A DNA stretch of 64,000 nucleotides from NCBI RefSeq assembly GCF_030265065.1, contig NC_080412.1, positions 27,332,501-27,396,500 of the forward strand, in the 5' to 3' direction. A program made the position numbers and the translations under genes. This DNA comes from Corythoichthys intestinalis (lineage: Eukaryota; Chordata; Actinopteri; Syngnathiformes; Syngnathidae). Below the pieces are notes generated by a model that worked only from the letters and a program-made list of their open reading frames with translations, was not told the origin of the DNA and did not search any database. Position 1 is the first letter of the stretch; every line of letters starts with the position of its first letter. Shown here piece after piece: positions 50,265 through 60,800 of the stretch.

Positions 50265-53200
50265 TCATAGTCGATCTCTACCTGTGTAGTTTGTGTCAAG
50301 CTCAAAAGTATTGTCCTGTGTGAGCAGTCGCTGGAAGACTTTTTTGGGGAACAAGAAAAAGCCTCTGCTGTCCTCCAAGTCCTGCGCATTTATAATCCGC
50401 GTAACCAGAGCTTGCTGGATAGCCGGAGACTCGCAGGGGTGATGGCGCACGCCGTGGGTCACGTTTCTCCCCGGCTCGATGAACAGAAGCCCCTCTTGCC
50501 AAGCAGATTCATCCGTTCCGGAAACATTGCCGTGGGTCGTCTCATTGAACGTGTCTGCTCGGTCCGTGTTCGAGGACATCTGGCCGGATAAGGTCCTGTT
50601 GGTTGGACTGCTTGACTGGGATGTGCGATGAGCGGGTGCTGATGGTGCGGTTTCCCGAAGGTTCCTGTGAAGGTAGACAGTGTAACCCTGCACCAGACGG
50701 TTGAATGCCGTCTTGTAAGACAAGCGAAGGGACGCCGCCGAACCAAATGGCACAGAATGAAGACGAACCTGGTGAAACAAAAAGGAAAGGTGGAATATCA
50801 GCACTACCAGTCATGAGTACCACTGAGGTTAGGGGTTGATTGCTTATTATCATGTGCCTAACCCTTCTCCACTAATTGTCAGCATATTCCATCATACTCA
50901 ACCTGCTGCCACTCCACCTATCACGAAGCTTGTCTTCCAGTCATTCCTAATCACCAACACCTGCAACCTGTTACCAGCTGTGTATTTAAGACAGTGGTCA
51001 CCAACCATCAGGAACGGTCCGTGGCGCATTTGCTACTGGGCGGCAGAGAAATAAATGATTTATTAACGACTGCAATCTGGCCTGTGGCTCTTGACACATC
51101 AATATAACTGTCTACTCTATAGACAAATCTGATTAAAGATTTGTATAGGTCGCCATCTAGTGGTTGGCCGCAATTACTAGGGTGTTTGCACACCTATAGC
51201 AGCCCAGTGCCAGTCAATGTAAACAGTAACTTTAGCTGCTGAAGGCTGCGTGCTGCGGGCGGCGACGTCTTTGGACAGCATTTTTACAGGGAAAAGGCCA
51301 CCTGCTGAGCCAGAAGAGGAGCCTACAACCAAGTCCATTCTGGATAATATGTGGCTAAAAGCTAGCAAAAGAGGCAACAAAAGCGAATGCACTGAGAGCA
51401 TCATACGTCATGGTGGACCGTATTGCTAAAGCTAAGAAACCTTTCACGATTGGAGAAGAACTCATTGCGCTTGCGACCACGGATATTTGCTGACGAGTTT
51501 TAGGAGAGGCCGTTGTTAAAAAAAAAAAAAAGGTTAATTCAGTTTATGGTGAGTGACATTTTCCATGCACTTAACATTCGTTTTTAGCCTCGACTTGTTA
51601 TTTTATATTTACCGTCATTTTCTGCCACACATTGCCGGTCCTTGAAAAAAAGGCCCAAATTACACCGGTCCATGGTGCAAAACAGGTTGGGGGCCCACTG
51701 CATTTAAGGCACGGCCTAATAGCATTCAGTGGCAGCTCGTCAACGATTCAGCACTCTCCTGCTCATCGACCGTCCTTGAGTGATCACTACTTCTGACCCA
51801 GTATGCTTACCCTGTCGTGCCTGACCCGACCACGTCAGACCTCCAGCCTGCTCAGCCTGACCAACTCAACACCATTCCTCCAGTTCCTGTTTTTTTTCAT
51901 TGCCTGCCTTAATAAAACCCTGTGTTCGCAATACGCAACTGGTTCCCCTGTCTCATACCTGATACGTATACAAACAAAAGAAACAATAAAGTGAGAATAA
52001 ATAATATAGAAATGCAAAAAATATATATACTACTAATAATGTTCGTAATAATGTTGACCAGCATAAGAATACAAAAAAGATAACTGAAAAAAATTACAAT
52101 GTTAAAATTAGGAATGTAAAAAAATAACTTCAGTACAGGTAACAAAAAAAAAATCTGAATTGTAATATTATATGTTTAATATGGGTTAAAAATAGCAATT
52201 CTAATTCAAATAAGAAACAGCTAAATAAATCATTAGATTAAAAAAAAAAAAAACCACAAATACATTTAATTTATTTACATTTAAAATTTCACTGCAAAAA
52301 AGTAATTCATTAAAAAATAAAACCAATTAATTACTATTAAGACTCTCACCCGTACAATAATTGATTTAAAATACAAATAATTAACTGTTTAAAAAAAAAC
52401 AAAAAAACTTCATTAATAACAAGTTAAAAAATGAGATCAAAATGGAATTATTTACCGTAAAAAGTTTATAACAAATAAGATAGAAAAACATAGACTTCAT
52501 AATGTATTGACGGGGCGCGAGGCCGATAAATAGGGGGCCTGCATTGTTGGCGAGGCCGTCAAAGCTGACTGAGTGGAATCACAAGAGTTTTTTTCGTTGA
52601 AAATTCTTGTTAATAAATGCCTAAATCCCCGAGATCTTTATAGAAATGGACATAAAACAGTCTCGATTCTTGGTTAAAAGCAAAAAAAAAAAAACGAGCA
52701 GCAAGCATTCAGTTTATGTAAATATGTGGGAGTACAATGCTAGTCTTTCGTGAATGTAGCTAGCGGCCGCCTGATGTAAACAGTGCTTTTCCCGTGAAAA
52801 TTCTTGTGAATAAATGCTTAAATCCCCCAAATCTTTATAGATATGGACATAAAACAGTCTCGATTCTTGGTTAAAAGCAAAAAAAAAATGAGCAGCAAGC
52901 ATTCAGTTTATGTAAATATGTCGGAGTACAATGCTAGTCTTTTGTGAATGTAGCTAGCGGCCGCCTGATGTAAACAGTGCTTTTCCCGTGAAAATTCTTG
53001 TGAATAAATGCTTAAATCCCCCAAATCTTTATAGATATGGACGTAAAACAGTCTTGATTCTTGGTTAAAAGCAAAAAAAAAAAAAAAGTGCAGTAAGCAT
53101 TTACTTTACGTAAGTATTGCGAACTATGATGCCAATGCCGTAGCAGCTAATTTCTCCCATTGATTTTTTTCCACAACGCTTCATAATGCATGCATGGGAC

Positions 53201-54711
53201 GAAAAATATAATAATTACCTTGAATCCTCGAACAAATCACTCCTGAGACAATCCTTCCTGTTTGTATGCGTTACAGCGTTCATACTTTTATCCTAAATCC
53301 GGCTTTGAATGCTGCATGTGTCGCTGCAACCGACTGCTAATAATAATTGAAGCGGATTGTGGGATGCCTGGCCCCCTGCTTGAAGGCGTTGCGTAGTGGC
53401 TGGCCGAACTGACCCGTCAATACAATTATGAAGTCTATGAGAAAAATAATTAAGTTAAAAATATGCTTTAAGCTATAATGCTACAAGATGTAAGCTATAA
53501 TGCTATAAACTATTATGCTATAAGCTAAAAATGCAAAAACAAAGCAGAAAATCGAAGAACATTCTGACCTGGTGTATCCTCATATGGAGATGAAGCGCTG
53601 CTCCAGTCAACCACTGCTGCATGGATACTGAACTCATCCTCTTCTTATTGGTCATCCTGTGGTAATGGTCCAGCAACTCTAGTTTGAGCCAGTTGTCATA
53701 GATCTCAGTGGTCTCGGCCATCGTGTCCGGGTCATTGGCGAGGCCCGGAATCAGACGCAGGTAATTCTGTGCAATCCCACCGATTCTTGACGAAACTGCG
53801 ATTCCGAAAAGCTTCCTGGATGGATTCATCACAGGTGACTGACCTGCCTGTGCTGAACTGTTTCCTCTAACCTAATGGAAGAATTCAAACAAAAATATTT
53901 TCAAATGTCACAGTCAATTGCTGAAATGTAGCTCAGCGGAATTTGGAAAAATTATTTTTCATGTATTTCCGCCACAGATACGGGAACCAACCAGTCCCCA
54001 TTTATTCACAGAAACAGGTCAGCTGTTTTTTGTTGTTTAAATTGACATCTTTTCATGTATCGTGGCAATATTTATGACACATTATTTTCATTATCGTGCA
54101 ATTCACGCAGATGTGCATTTTTTTTCATTCTGAACTCTTAAAATTAAAATATAAAGTTATGTTACAGTTGTTACATTGCGAGAAAATATCGTGAAGTCAC
54201 GAGAAATAAAGTCCCATTGTTAACATTGGCTGCCAATGACGACGATAGGCCTTCTATTCATGTGGACTGGGGGGGTTGACAGCAATCAGCCTATCCCAGT
54301 TCAAATGGACTGGATGTCTATTACCGTCGTTGGCAGCCAATTGTTACAATAAAAATAGATTCTAAGAATAAAGTACCTTCCAAGAACATTTTTACAGACC
54401 TGTTGGGCAACGTGGTCCAACATCATAGACAAAGCCAGAGCTACGACCCCCACGCCCCCGTGCGTTACCCTTGGGCCACCGAGCTCTCGTTGGAGGCGGA
54501 CGCCGAATGTCGCCCTCTGCGTCTCGCTCAGGCCTCTCTGCAGAGAAGCGTACTGGTGTTGCAGCGCCGCCGCCGAATCCAGAGACAGGAAGGTGGCGAG
54601 GCCCGGGTCTAGCGAGATGTCAGGGATGGCGTTGGCGTCCCGAGCCGCAAGGAAAATGTTTTGGACCGTGGCCTGTGAAGGAAGGCACATACCGTGGCCC
54701 AGCATGATCAT
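50265..54711 (-). CDS. unrecognised three-exon protein gene, sequon-rich
   Basis: Coding exons 54400-54711, 53569-53871 and 50265-50768, all phase 0 with GT-AG introns; 371 residues plus stop. Exon 1 gives ATVQNIFLAARDANAIPDIS and a hydrophobic GGVGVVALALSMMLDHVAQQ; exon 2 gives RKLFGIAVSSRIGGIAQNYL and LANDPDTMAETTEIYDNWLK; exon 3 gives VPFGSAASLRLSYKTAFNRL and RRIINAQD-like helices. At least five N-x-S/T sequons (NSS, NRT, NET, NVS, NVT, NYT) suggest a luminal or secreted protein, yet the ATG at 54711 (MIMLGHG) has no signal peptide. The real 5' end may be an upstream exon joined at the acceptor before ATVQN. Codon bias and GC match neighbouring real exons. I cannot name the family; no catalytic motif is evident. 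Confidence 0.7.
50992..51700 (+). mobile_element. hAT, 'cagtggt.cccaacc' family, intronic copy
   Basis: Flanks ATTTAAGA and ATTTAAGG. Ends cagtggtcaccaaccatcag and ggttgggggcccactg. Carries the same relic frame as the copy at 48589 (GKRPPAEPEEEPTTKSILD). Lies in the last intron of the unnamed gene. Confidence 0.85.
51701..52589. other. AT-rich intron sequence
   Basis: No gene. 51960-52480 is very A/T-rich with many A-tracts. 52500-52590 belongs to the dispersed repeat that flanks the 194-bp array (inverse of 15746 onward). Confidence 0.45.
52590..53105 (+). repeat. 194-bp tandem repeat array, locus 2
   Basis: About 2.6 copies. 'gtgaatgtagctagcggccg' starts at 52750 and again at 52944 (194 bp); 'aaaattcttgt' starts at 52600, 52797 and 52991. 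Units 2 and 3 differ at only a few sites, so the array expanded recently. Same family as 14423-15745, opposite strand. Confidence 0.93.
54225..54345. repeat. dispersed 'gacgtc..caatggcag' motif, hairpin form
   Basis: Left half 'ttggctgccaatgacgacga' and right half 'cgtcgttggcagccaatt' are inverted copies, in the intron of the unnamed gene. Similar stretches occur at least nine more times in the window. Confidence 0.6.
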
Positions 54712-55320
54712 GGCTGGAGCTCAATATATTTGCAAGAATAACAACTTGTGGTAGTCCACAGTATCTTTGACCTTGTGTTTGTTTACTCATGTTCCCAGTG
54801 ACGTAAACTTATCCGGTTGGTCGTTGGAACTAGGTATGTGAGTACTTCTGCCTAAACCCTTTTAAAGGGATCCACGGATAGAAGGCTTGTAGTTCTTAAA
54901 AGATAAACGTTATTATGAGTCAAAATATTTTGATAATGAAACACCTCTGAGTCTTGATGTTTTCATTTTTATACAATTTGTAAAATTAGTTTAACTAGTA
55001 GGTCGGCATTGTTGTTGACGTCGCAGGGCGATGACGTCACATGGTTACGCTGCCGGGCTTCCTGAGTATGACTCTAGCGACATAAACATGTCATCTGTTC
55101 AACCCTTTCAATTTGAAATGAGCATGTAAGCACTGTCGATATTTCACAGAATGAGAAGCAAAAGCAAAATGAACAGGAAAGACGGGATGAGACGAGACGA
55201 GAGTAGGGACAAAAAAAAAATGATGTTCTGCCAAAATGTTCTTCACCAGCGAAACGTCCTACAAGAGGCGAATTTGACACCCAAAGTACCACCGTGCGCT
55301 TTCAGCTTGTTTTGTTTAGC
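54712..55320. other. 5' flank of the unnamed gene
   Basis: 54985-55075 is an inverted relative of the repeat at 16141-16210. No further gene evidence; a missing signal-peptide exon could lie here but none was found. Confidence 0.35.
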
Positions 55321-55556
55321 TCTGTGGTTCCCAAACCGGTCCTCAAGGACCCCTGTGGGTCCTGGTTTTTGTTCCTACCCATCGAGCACAGACCGTTTAA
55401 CCAATGAGGGTTCTGCTAAAACAAGCAGCACCTGACTACAATCAACTGATTACACTTGTAAAACACCAGATTGGTACACATGTGTCGTCCTGTTTTGTTG
55501 GAAAGAAATCCAGCACCCACAGCGGCCCGATGTGGAATAGTTTGGGAACCCCTGGT
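55321..55556. mobile_element. palindromic hAT MITE
   Basis: Ends tgtggttcccaaaccggtcc and atagtttgggaacccctgg. GTTTAG flanks both sides. About 235 bp. Confidence 0.75.
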
Positions 55557-55817
55557 TTAGATGCATAGAGACACAACATATTAAAGATGCCTTAAAAAAA
55601 TACGTAATATACGTATAAAATACGTAGTAATATCAAATAAGGGTGGTTTCAATATGCTACACGACTAATGGGGTCAACAGATCAAGAATCTGCTTTAAAA
55701 CTACCACAAGAAAACACAATGCTTAAAAGTATGAGAGGGAAACACATTCAAAAAGTATTTTGAGGCAATGAAAAGGTAATAAAAGACTCAATTAAAACAC
55801 AAATAGTAAGTACTCAC

Positions 55818-55935
55818 ATGTGTTGGACGTCTCGTAGAAAGAATTGCAGTAACCCTATAGTGTTCGTCCAGTGACGATGACAAACTATGTCATCACCCCG
55901 AGCGTCCATTGTGGGCATAAAACATGGCGCCCTCC
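55818..55935 (-). promoter_or_regulatory. possible first exon/promoter of the unnamed gene
   Basis: On the minus strand an excellent donor (GTGAGTACTT) at 55817 follows a GC-richer stretch with GGCGCCATGTTTTATG, a YY1-like ATGGCG element in inverse. The ATG-led frame MDARGDDIVCHRHW is open to the donor but its phase does not fit the next exon, so I take it as untranslated. It sits about 550 bases from the RABGEF1 promoter, head to head. Confidence 0.35.
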
Positions 55936-56480
55936 GTAGGCCAAAATGTGAACTAAATATTATATTTTTAAATCAATATTTTTAATATTATTTTTATTCA
56001 ATATTTTATGCGTTTCTAATAACATATTTTAGTAAAAGAGAACAATTGTGACTTATTAGAGCCTATAAATCTTGTTAAGTCCGGAGTTCCCTTTAAATTT
56101 GACATATTACAATTTAAAATATCCATTATTAGCATATGCTGTAAAAACGTTAGCAAAACATAGCGATTGATGATTTTGTCTTATTTGGACTGCAGATAGT
56201 TTAGTAATTTAATCAGCTTTGCGTCAATCTCTAAATGTAATCATCGAAGTTCAATAATTACAAAAAAAAAAAAACTCATGTGACAGTCTAACAAATTGCT
56301 GTGAGTCAATCCTGCGCTTATTATTAATATTATATATATTTTTTTTACACTTTACGGTAATAGCATTACAATACCACGTCCATTCACAGAACACGAAAGC
56401 TTTGCATAAAATAAAAAAAGCGAAAGTCTTTCGACTGTCTCTGTCAATCACGTGACTCTGCGTGACCTCGGATCAATACT

Positions 56481-56748
56481 GCGCATGCGCAAAGCGGTGC
56501 CGCCATCTTGTGTGGAAAAAAACCCTTTGGGAAGAAAACGGGAATATTATATCTTTTCCTGAAACAAAAACCCCCGTTTTATCCAGAACAATGGTATCGA
56601 TTTTACATGAGTTTTTGGTATTTTAAAAACAACACTTCTTATTTCCTTCATCAAATCACACGTAAAACATATCCAAATGACTCGAAAGTCACTCGGCTAT
56701 TTCCGCCGCTGTCCGAACGTCCTGGTATTCCGTTGCTTCGTGACGTCA
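56481..56748 (+). promoter_or_regulatory. rabgef1: RABGEF1 promoter with NRF1, YY1 and CRE motifs
   Basis: GCGCATGCGC (NRF1 consensus) at 56481-56490, GCCGCCATCTTG (YY1 consensus) at 56499-56510, and a full palindromic CRE TGACGTCA at 56741-56748. These are typical of TATA-less housekeeping promoters. A donor GTGAGA at 56971 probably ends the untranslated first exon. Confidence 0.7.
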
Positions 56749-56970
56749 CGACTGAATACCTCCTCTTATCTGAAGGCTCACGGACCCAATAAAATAGGTA
56801 CAATGGGAGATAACCTGCTCAATTCCGGATTAAAAACATTACGCGATTTTATTCCAAGGAGCTTTGTGTAAATTTGCGAGCATTCCTTGAATAAGCTCCT
56901 CGCCGTGTCCTGCAAATTTAACTGAAGCTGAGTGAAAAGATCTCCTACATTTGTGCTTGAGAACATAACA
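56749..56970 (+). other. rabgef1: probable 5' untranslated exon of RABGEF1
   Basis: No ATG frame joins the coding exon. The right edge is set by a strong donor, AACAG|GTGAGA. The left edge is unknown and may reach back to the YY1 site. Confidence 0.45.
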
Positions 56971-57377
56971 GGTGAGAATTTGTCGGCATACAGTTGTAGT
57001 AAAAAAGGCGTTGAAGTGCAGGGGCTGCAGTTCTAGTAATATTCGACTCTTCTATAGGCTTAGCTGCAGCAAGTGCTAACGTTAGCAACATGTTACTAAA
57101 CGTGTCATTGCAACCGAAAATGTGTGTACAGCCTAGGTGTTAAATATGGATAGCGGTCAGTATGTCACAGCACATCATAGCACTGCTCAGGTGGGAAAAA
57201 AAAACATGAAAAGTGGGGCCTCTTGTGGTTGACAGCAGCATATGGAGGACCTCTGAGAAAAATATCTATATAGCGGTTTAGCTTTGTTGCTGTAGGTTTT
57301 GACTGTAAACCTGCTGACATGACCTTGCACGTAGGAAAGGAGAGCTGCAGTTACTGATGTACTATGTTTTTGACAGT

Positions 57378-57895
57378 ATGAGTCAGAAGACGGAGCGTCG
57401 AGGCATTCACGTGGACCAGTCGGAGCTGCTGTGCAAAAAGGGATGCGGTTACTACGGCAACGGTGCCTGGCAAGGCCTGTGCTCCAAATGTTGGCGTGAG
57501 GAGTACCAACGGGTGCGCCAGAAGCAGATCCAGGATGACTGGGCCTTGGCTGAAAAGTAAGACTGCTATTTCCTTAAATAAGGCCCATTTAGGTAACATT
57601 GATGTACCTCCAATCCATTTGGTGGCACTATTAAAAAAATCCGATATGTCATTCTGACTGGAGAACGTTCTGCTCGGTTATTTTCCGAGGTTGCAGCGAG
57701 AGGAGGAGGCGGCCGCGTACGCCAGCAGCCACGGCGCGCCTGTCACGGCCCAGTCCACGCCTCCTTCGCACCCGTCCCAGTCCTCGCTGGGACCCTTTTC
57801 CAAGTTTGAGGAGAAGAAAACCAACGAGAAGACCCGCAAAGTCACCACCGTCAAGAAGTTTTTCAGCCCCTCGTCACGCAGCGCTTCCAAGAAAG
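57378..57895 (+). CDS. rabgef1: RABGEF1 exons 1-2: A20 zinc finger and ubiquitin-binding helix
   Basis: Exon 1 carries the whole A20 finger and the start of the MIU helix; exon 2 continues with [13 protein letters not shown], a Ser/Pro-rich spacer and [20 protein letters not shown], which is almost identical to the mammalian protein. Both ubiquitin-binding sites are intact. Confidence 0.95.
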
Positions 57896-60800
57896 GTACG
57901 GTCGGAACCAGGAGGAGACTCAGACAATAGCTGATCGCATCCTCCTCATTAGACTCTCCGGAGGTGAAGACCACCAGCCCGTCCACGAGTCGCCATGCCA
58001 GCTTCGACTCTGACCAGGTGTCGAAGGACTTCATGGAGTTCTTGAAGAACCTGCAACGACCTGGACGGGAAATCCACAAGCAGTGTCGCAGCTTTTTGAT
58101 CAACGTGTCCAGTAAGAAGGTGACTGCTTGAGAAAAAGTCCATTAACCCATACAGTGGTATGAAAAAGTATCTGAAACTTTTGGAATTTCTCACATTTCT
58201 GCATAAAATCACCATCAAATGTTATCTGATCTTTGTCAAAATCACACAGATGAAAATACAGTGTCTGCTTTAACTAAAACCACCCAAACATTGATAGGTT
58301 TCCATATTTTAATGAGGATATTATGCAAACAATGACAAAATGGAGAAAATATTTTGCGACATCCCCCCTTTGGCAGCAAAAACTTCAACCAGATGCTTCC
58401 TGTAGCTGCAGATCAGTCTGGCACATCAGGACTAATCTTGGCCCAGTTTTCTCTACAAAACTGCTGTAGTTCAGTCAGATTCCTGGGATGTCTGGCATGA
58501 ATCACTGTCTTCAGGTCATGCCACAGCATCTCAATGGGGTTCAAGTCTGGAATTTGACTTGGCCATGCCAGAACGTGTATTTTTTTCTTCTGAAAAAATT
58601 CTGTAGTTGATATACTTCTGTGTTTTGGATCATTGTTTTGTTGCAGCATCCATCCTCTTTTTAGCTTAGACTGTCTGACAGAGGTTTTCCTGCAAAACAT
58701 CCTGATAAACGTTTGAATTCATTCTTCCATTAATGATTTTTGTCCGGGCCCTGAAGTAGCAAAACAGTCCCAAATCATGATGCTTCCTCTACCATGTTGG
58801 TGAGCTGTTCCATTTTTCCTCCACACATGGCGTTGTATGTTATTCCCAAACAATTCAACTTTGGTTTCATCAGTCCACAAAATATTTTGCCAAAACGTCT
58901 GTGGAGTGTCCAAGTGCCTTTTTGCGAACGTTAAACAAGCAACAATGTTTTTTTTTTAGACAGCAGTGGCTTCCTCCATGGAGTCCTCCCATGAACACCA
59001 TTCTGGGCTATAGTTTTACATATAGCTGATATGTGCACAGAGATATTGGACTGTGCCAGTGATTTCTGTAAGTCTTAAGCAGACACTGTAGGGGTTTTTT
59101 TTACCTCTGAGTAGTCTGCACTGAAGTCTTGGCGTCATCTTTGGTGGACGGCCACTCCTTGGGAGAGAAGCAACAGTGCTAAACTCTCTCCATTTGTGGA
59201 AAACTTCTGTGACTGTCGATTGATAAACATCCAGACTTTTAGAGATGGTTTTGTATCCTTTTCCAGCTTTATATAATTCAGCAATCCTTGACCGCACATC
59301 TTCAGACAGCTGTTTTGACCGAGCCATGATGCACATCAAACAATGACATCAAGACATTTCTTACCAGGTGTGTGTTTTATAGTGGGCAGGGCAGCTTTAA
59401 ACCACTCATCAGTGATTGGGCACACACCTGACTTTAAATGTTTAGAAAAAATTGTTTTCAATTGCCCTTCTGTCATTATTTTCATGCTATCCTCATTAAA
59501 ATATGAAAACCTATAAATGTTTGGGTGGTTTTAGTTACAGCAGACACTGTATTTTCCTCTATGTGATTTTGACAAAGATCAGATAACATTTGATGGTGAT
59601 TTCACGAAGAAATGTGAGAAATTCCAAAAGATTCAGATACTTTTTCATACCACTGTAGTTATCAATGTCGTCACAAATATGCAGTGTTGCGGTATTAGAG
59701 AAAATGGTAGCCCCCGAAGATGAATGTAAATTTAAGAATTTAGAGTTTCATTGATATTCCATGTACGCAATATCAAAAAGAATGCCGTGTTTGGACCTTT
59801 TGCTTTCAATAAACATGTTGCACAAATAGGTCGTTTTTTTTTTTTCAGGACCTGAGTGCTGAAGAAGTTTCGGAGTGTGTTCAGGACTTCTACCAGAACC
59901 TGGCCGACCGCTTGATGAGTCACTTTAAAGGTGGGCAGAGAAAACATCTCCTCATCTGGGATAAACGTGACTGACATGGGGTTCTTTCAGGTTCCTCCGA
60001 GGCTGTGGAGCAGGTGATGGACCAGGTGGAGAAGTACATCATGACCCGTTTGTACAAAAGCGTCTTCTGCCCGGAAACCACCGACGACGAGAAGAAAGAC
60101 TTAGCCATGCAGAACAGGATAAGGTGGGCTTCTCGCCTCATCTCGTATTCCGGCTTCGGTTGTTTGTTAGACATTGTGTCGCAGAGCTCTCCACTGGGTC
60201 AACATCCACATGCTTTGCGCGCCCATGGACGAAGAGGTTCCGGAAGCCTCAGAGAACGTGGTCAAGGCCATCACCGGTAACTTCTCCTTTTGCTTTCGTC
60301 AAGATACCTTATCCGTGGTTACTGAAATAAAGTTTCAATGCAGACATCATCGAGATGGACTCCAAGAAGGTACCACGGGACAAGCTGGCATGTGTGACGC
60401 GCTGCAGCAAGCACATCTTCGCCGCCATCGCCGGCACCAAAAGCGAGCCGGCATCGGCCGACGACTTCCTGCCGGCGCTCATCTACGTGGTCCTGAAGGC
60501 CAACCCGCCCCGACTGCAGTCCAACATCCAGTACATCACGCGCTTCTGCAATCCCAGCAGGCTGATGACCGGCGAGGACGGATACTACTTCACTAACCTG
60601 GTCTGCTATCCTTCCATTCTGACACAATTTTGATATGTTAGCAAAAGACGAAAAAATGGTGTTTGATCCTGACGTGACTTGAACCTTCTGGTCTGGAGTC
60701 AGACACGCTACCGTTGCGCCACAGAATCCGTTGCTTGGCGACAAACTCGAGCTCATGTGGCGGTCGTGTGAGGCAATGTCGTGAAGGGCAAGCAATGGAA

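Noticed and set aside
54671-54692. A GTATGT...CACAG pair near the start of the unnamed gene suggesting a tiny intron.
   Set aside because: Only about 20 bases long, too short to splice. The CACAG may be a true acceptor from an upstream exon, noted in the gene entry.
16141-55075. Possible CRISPR-like or regulatory array from recurring 20-40 bp motifs.
   Set aside because: The recurrences are dispersed transposon ends in a vertebrate genome without regular spacers.
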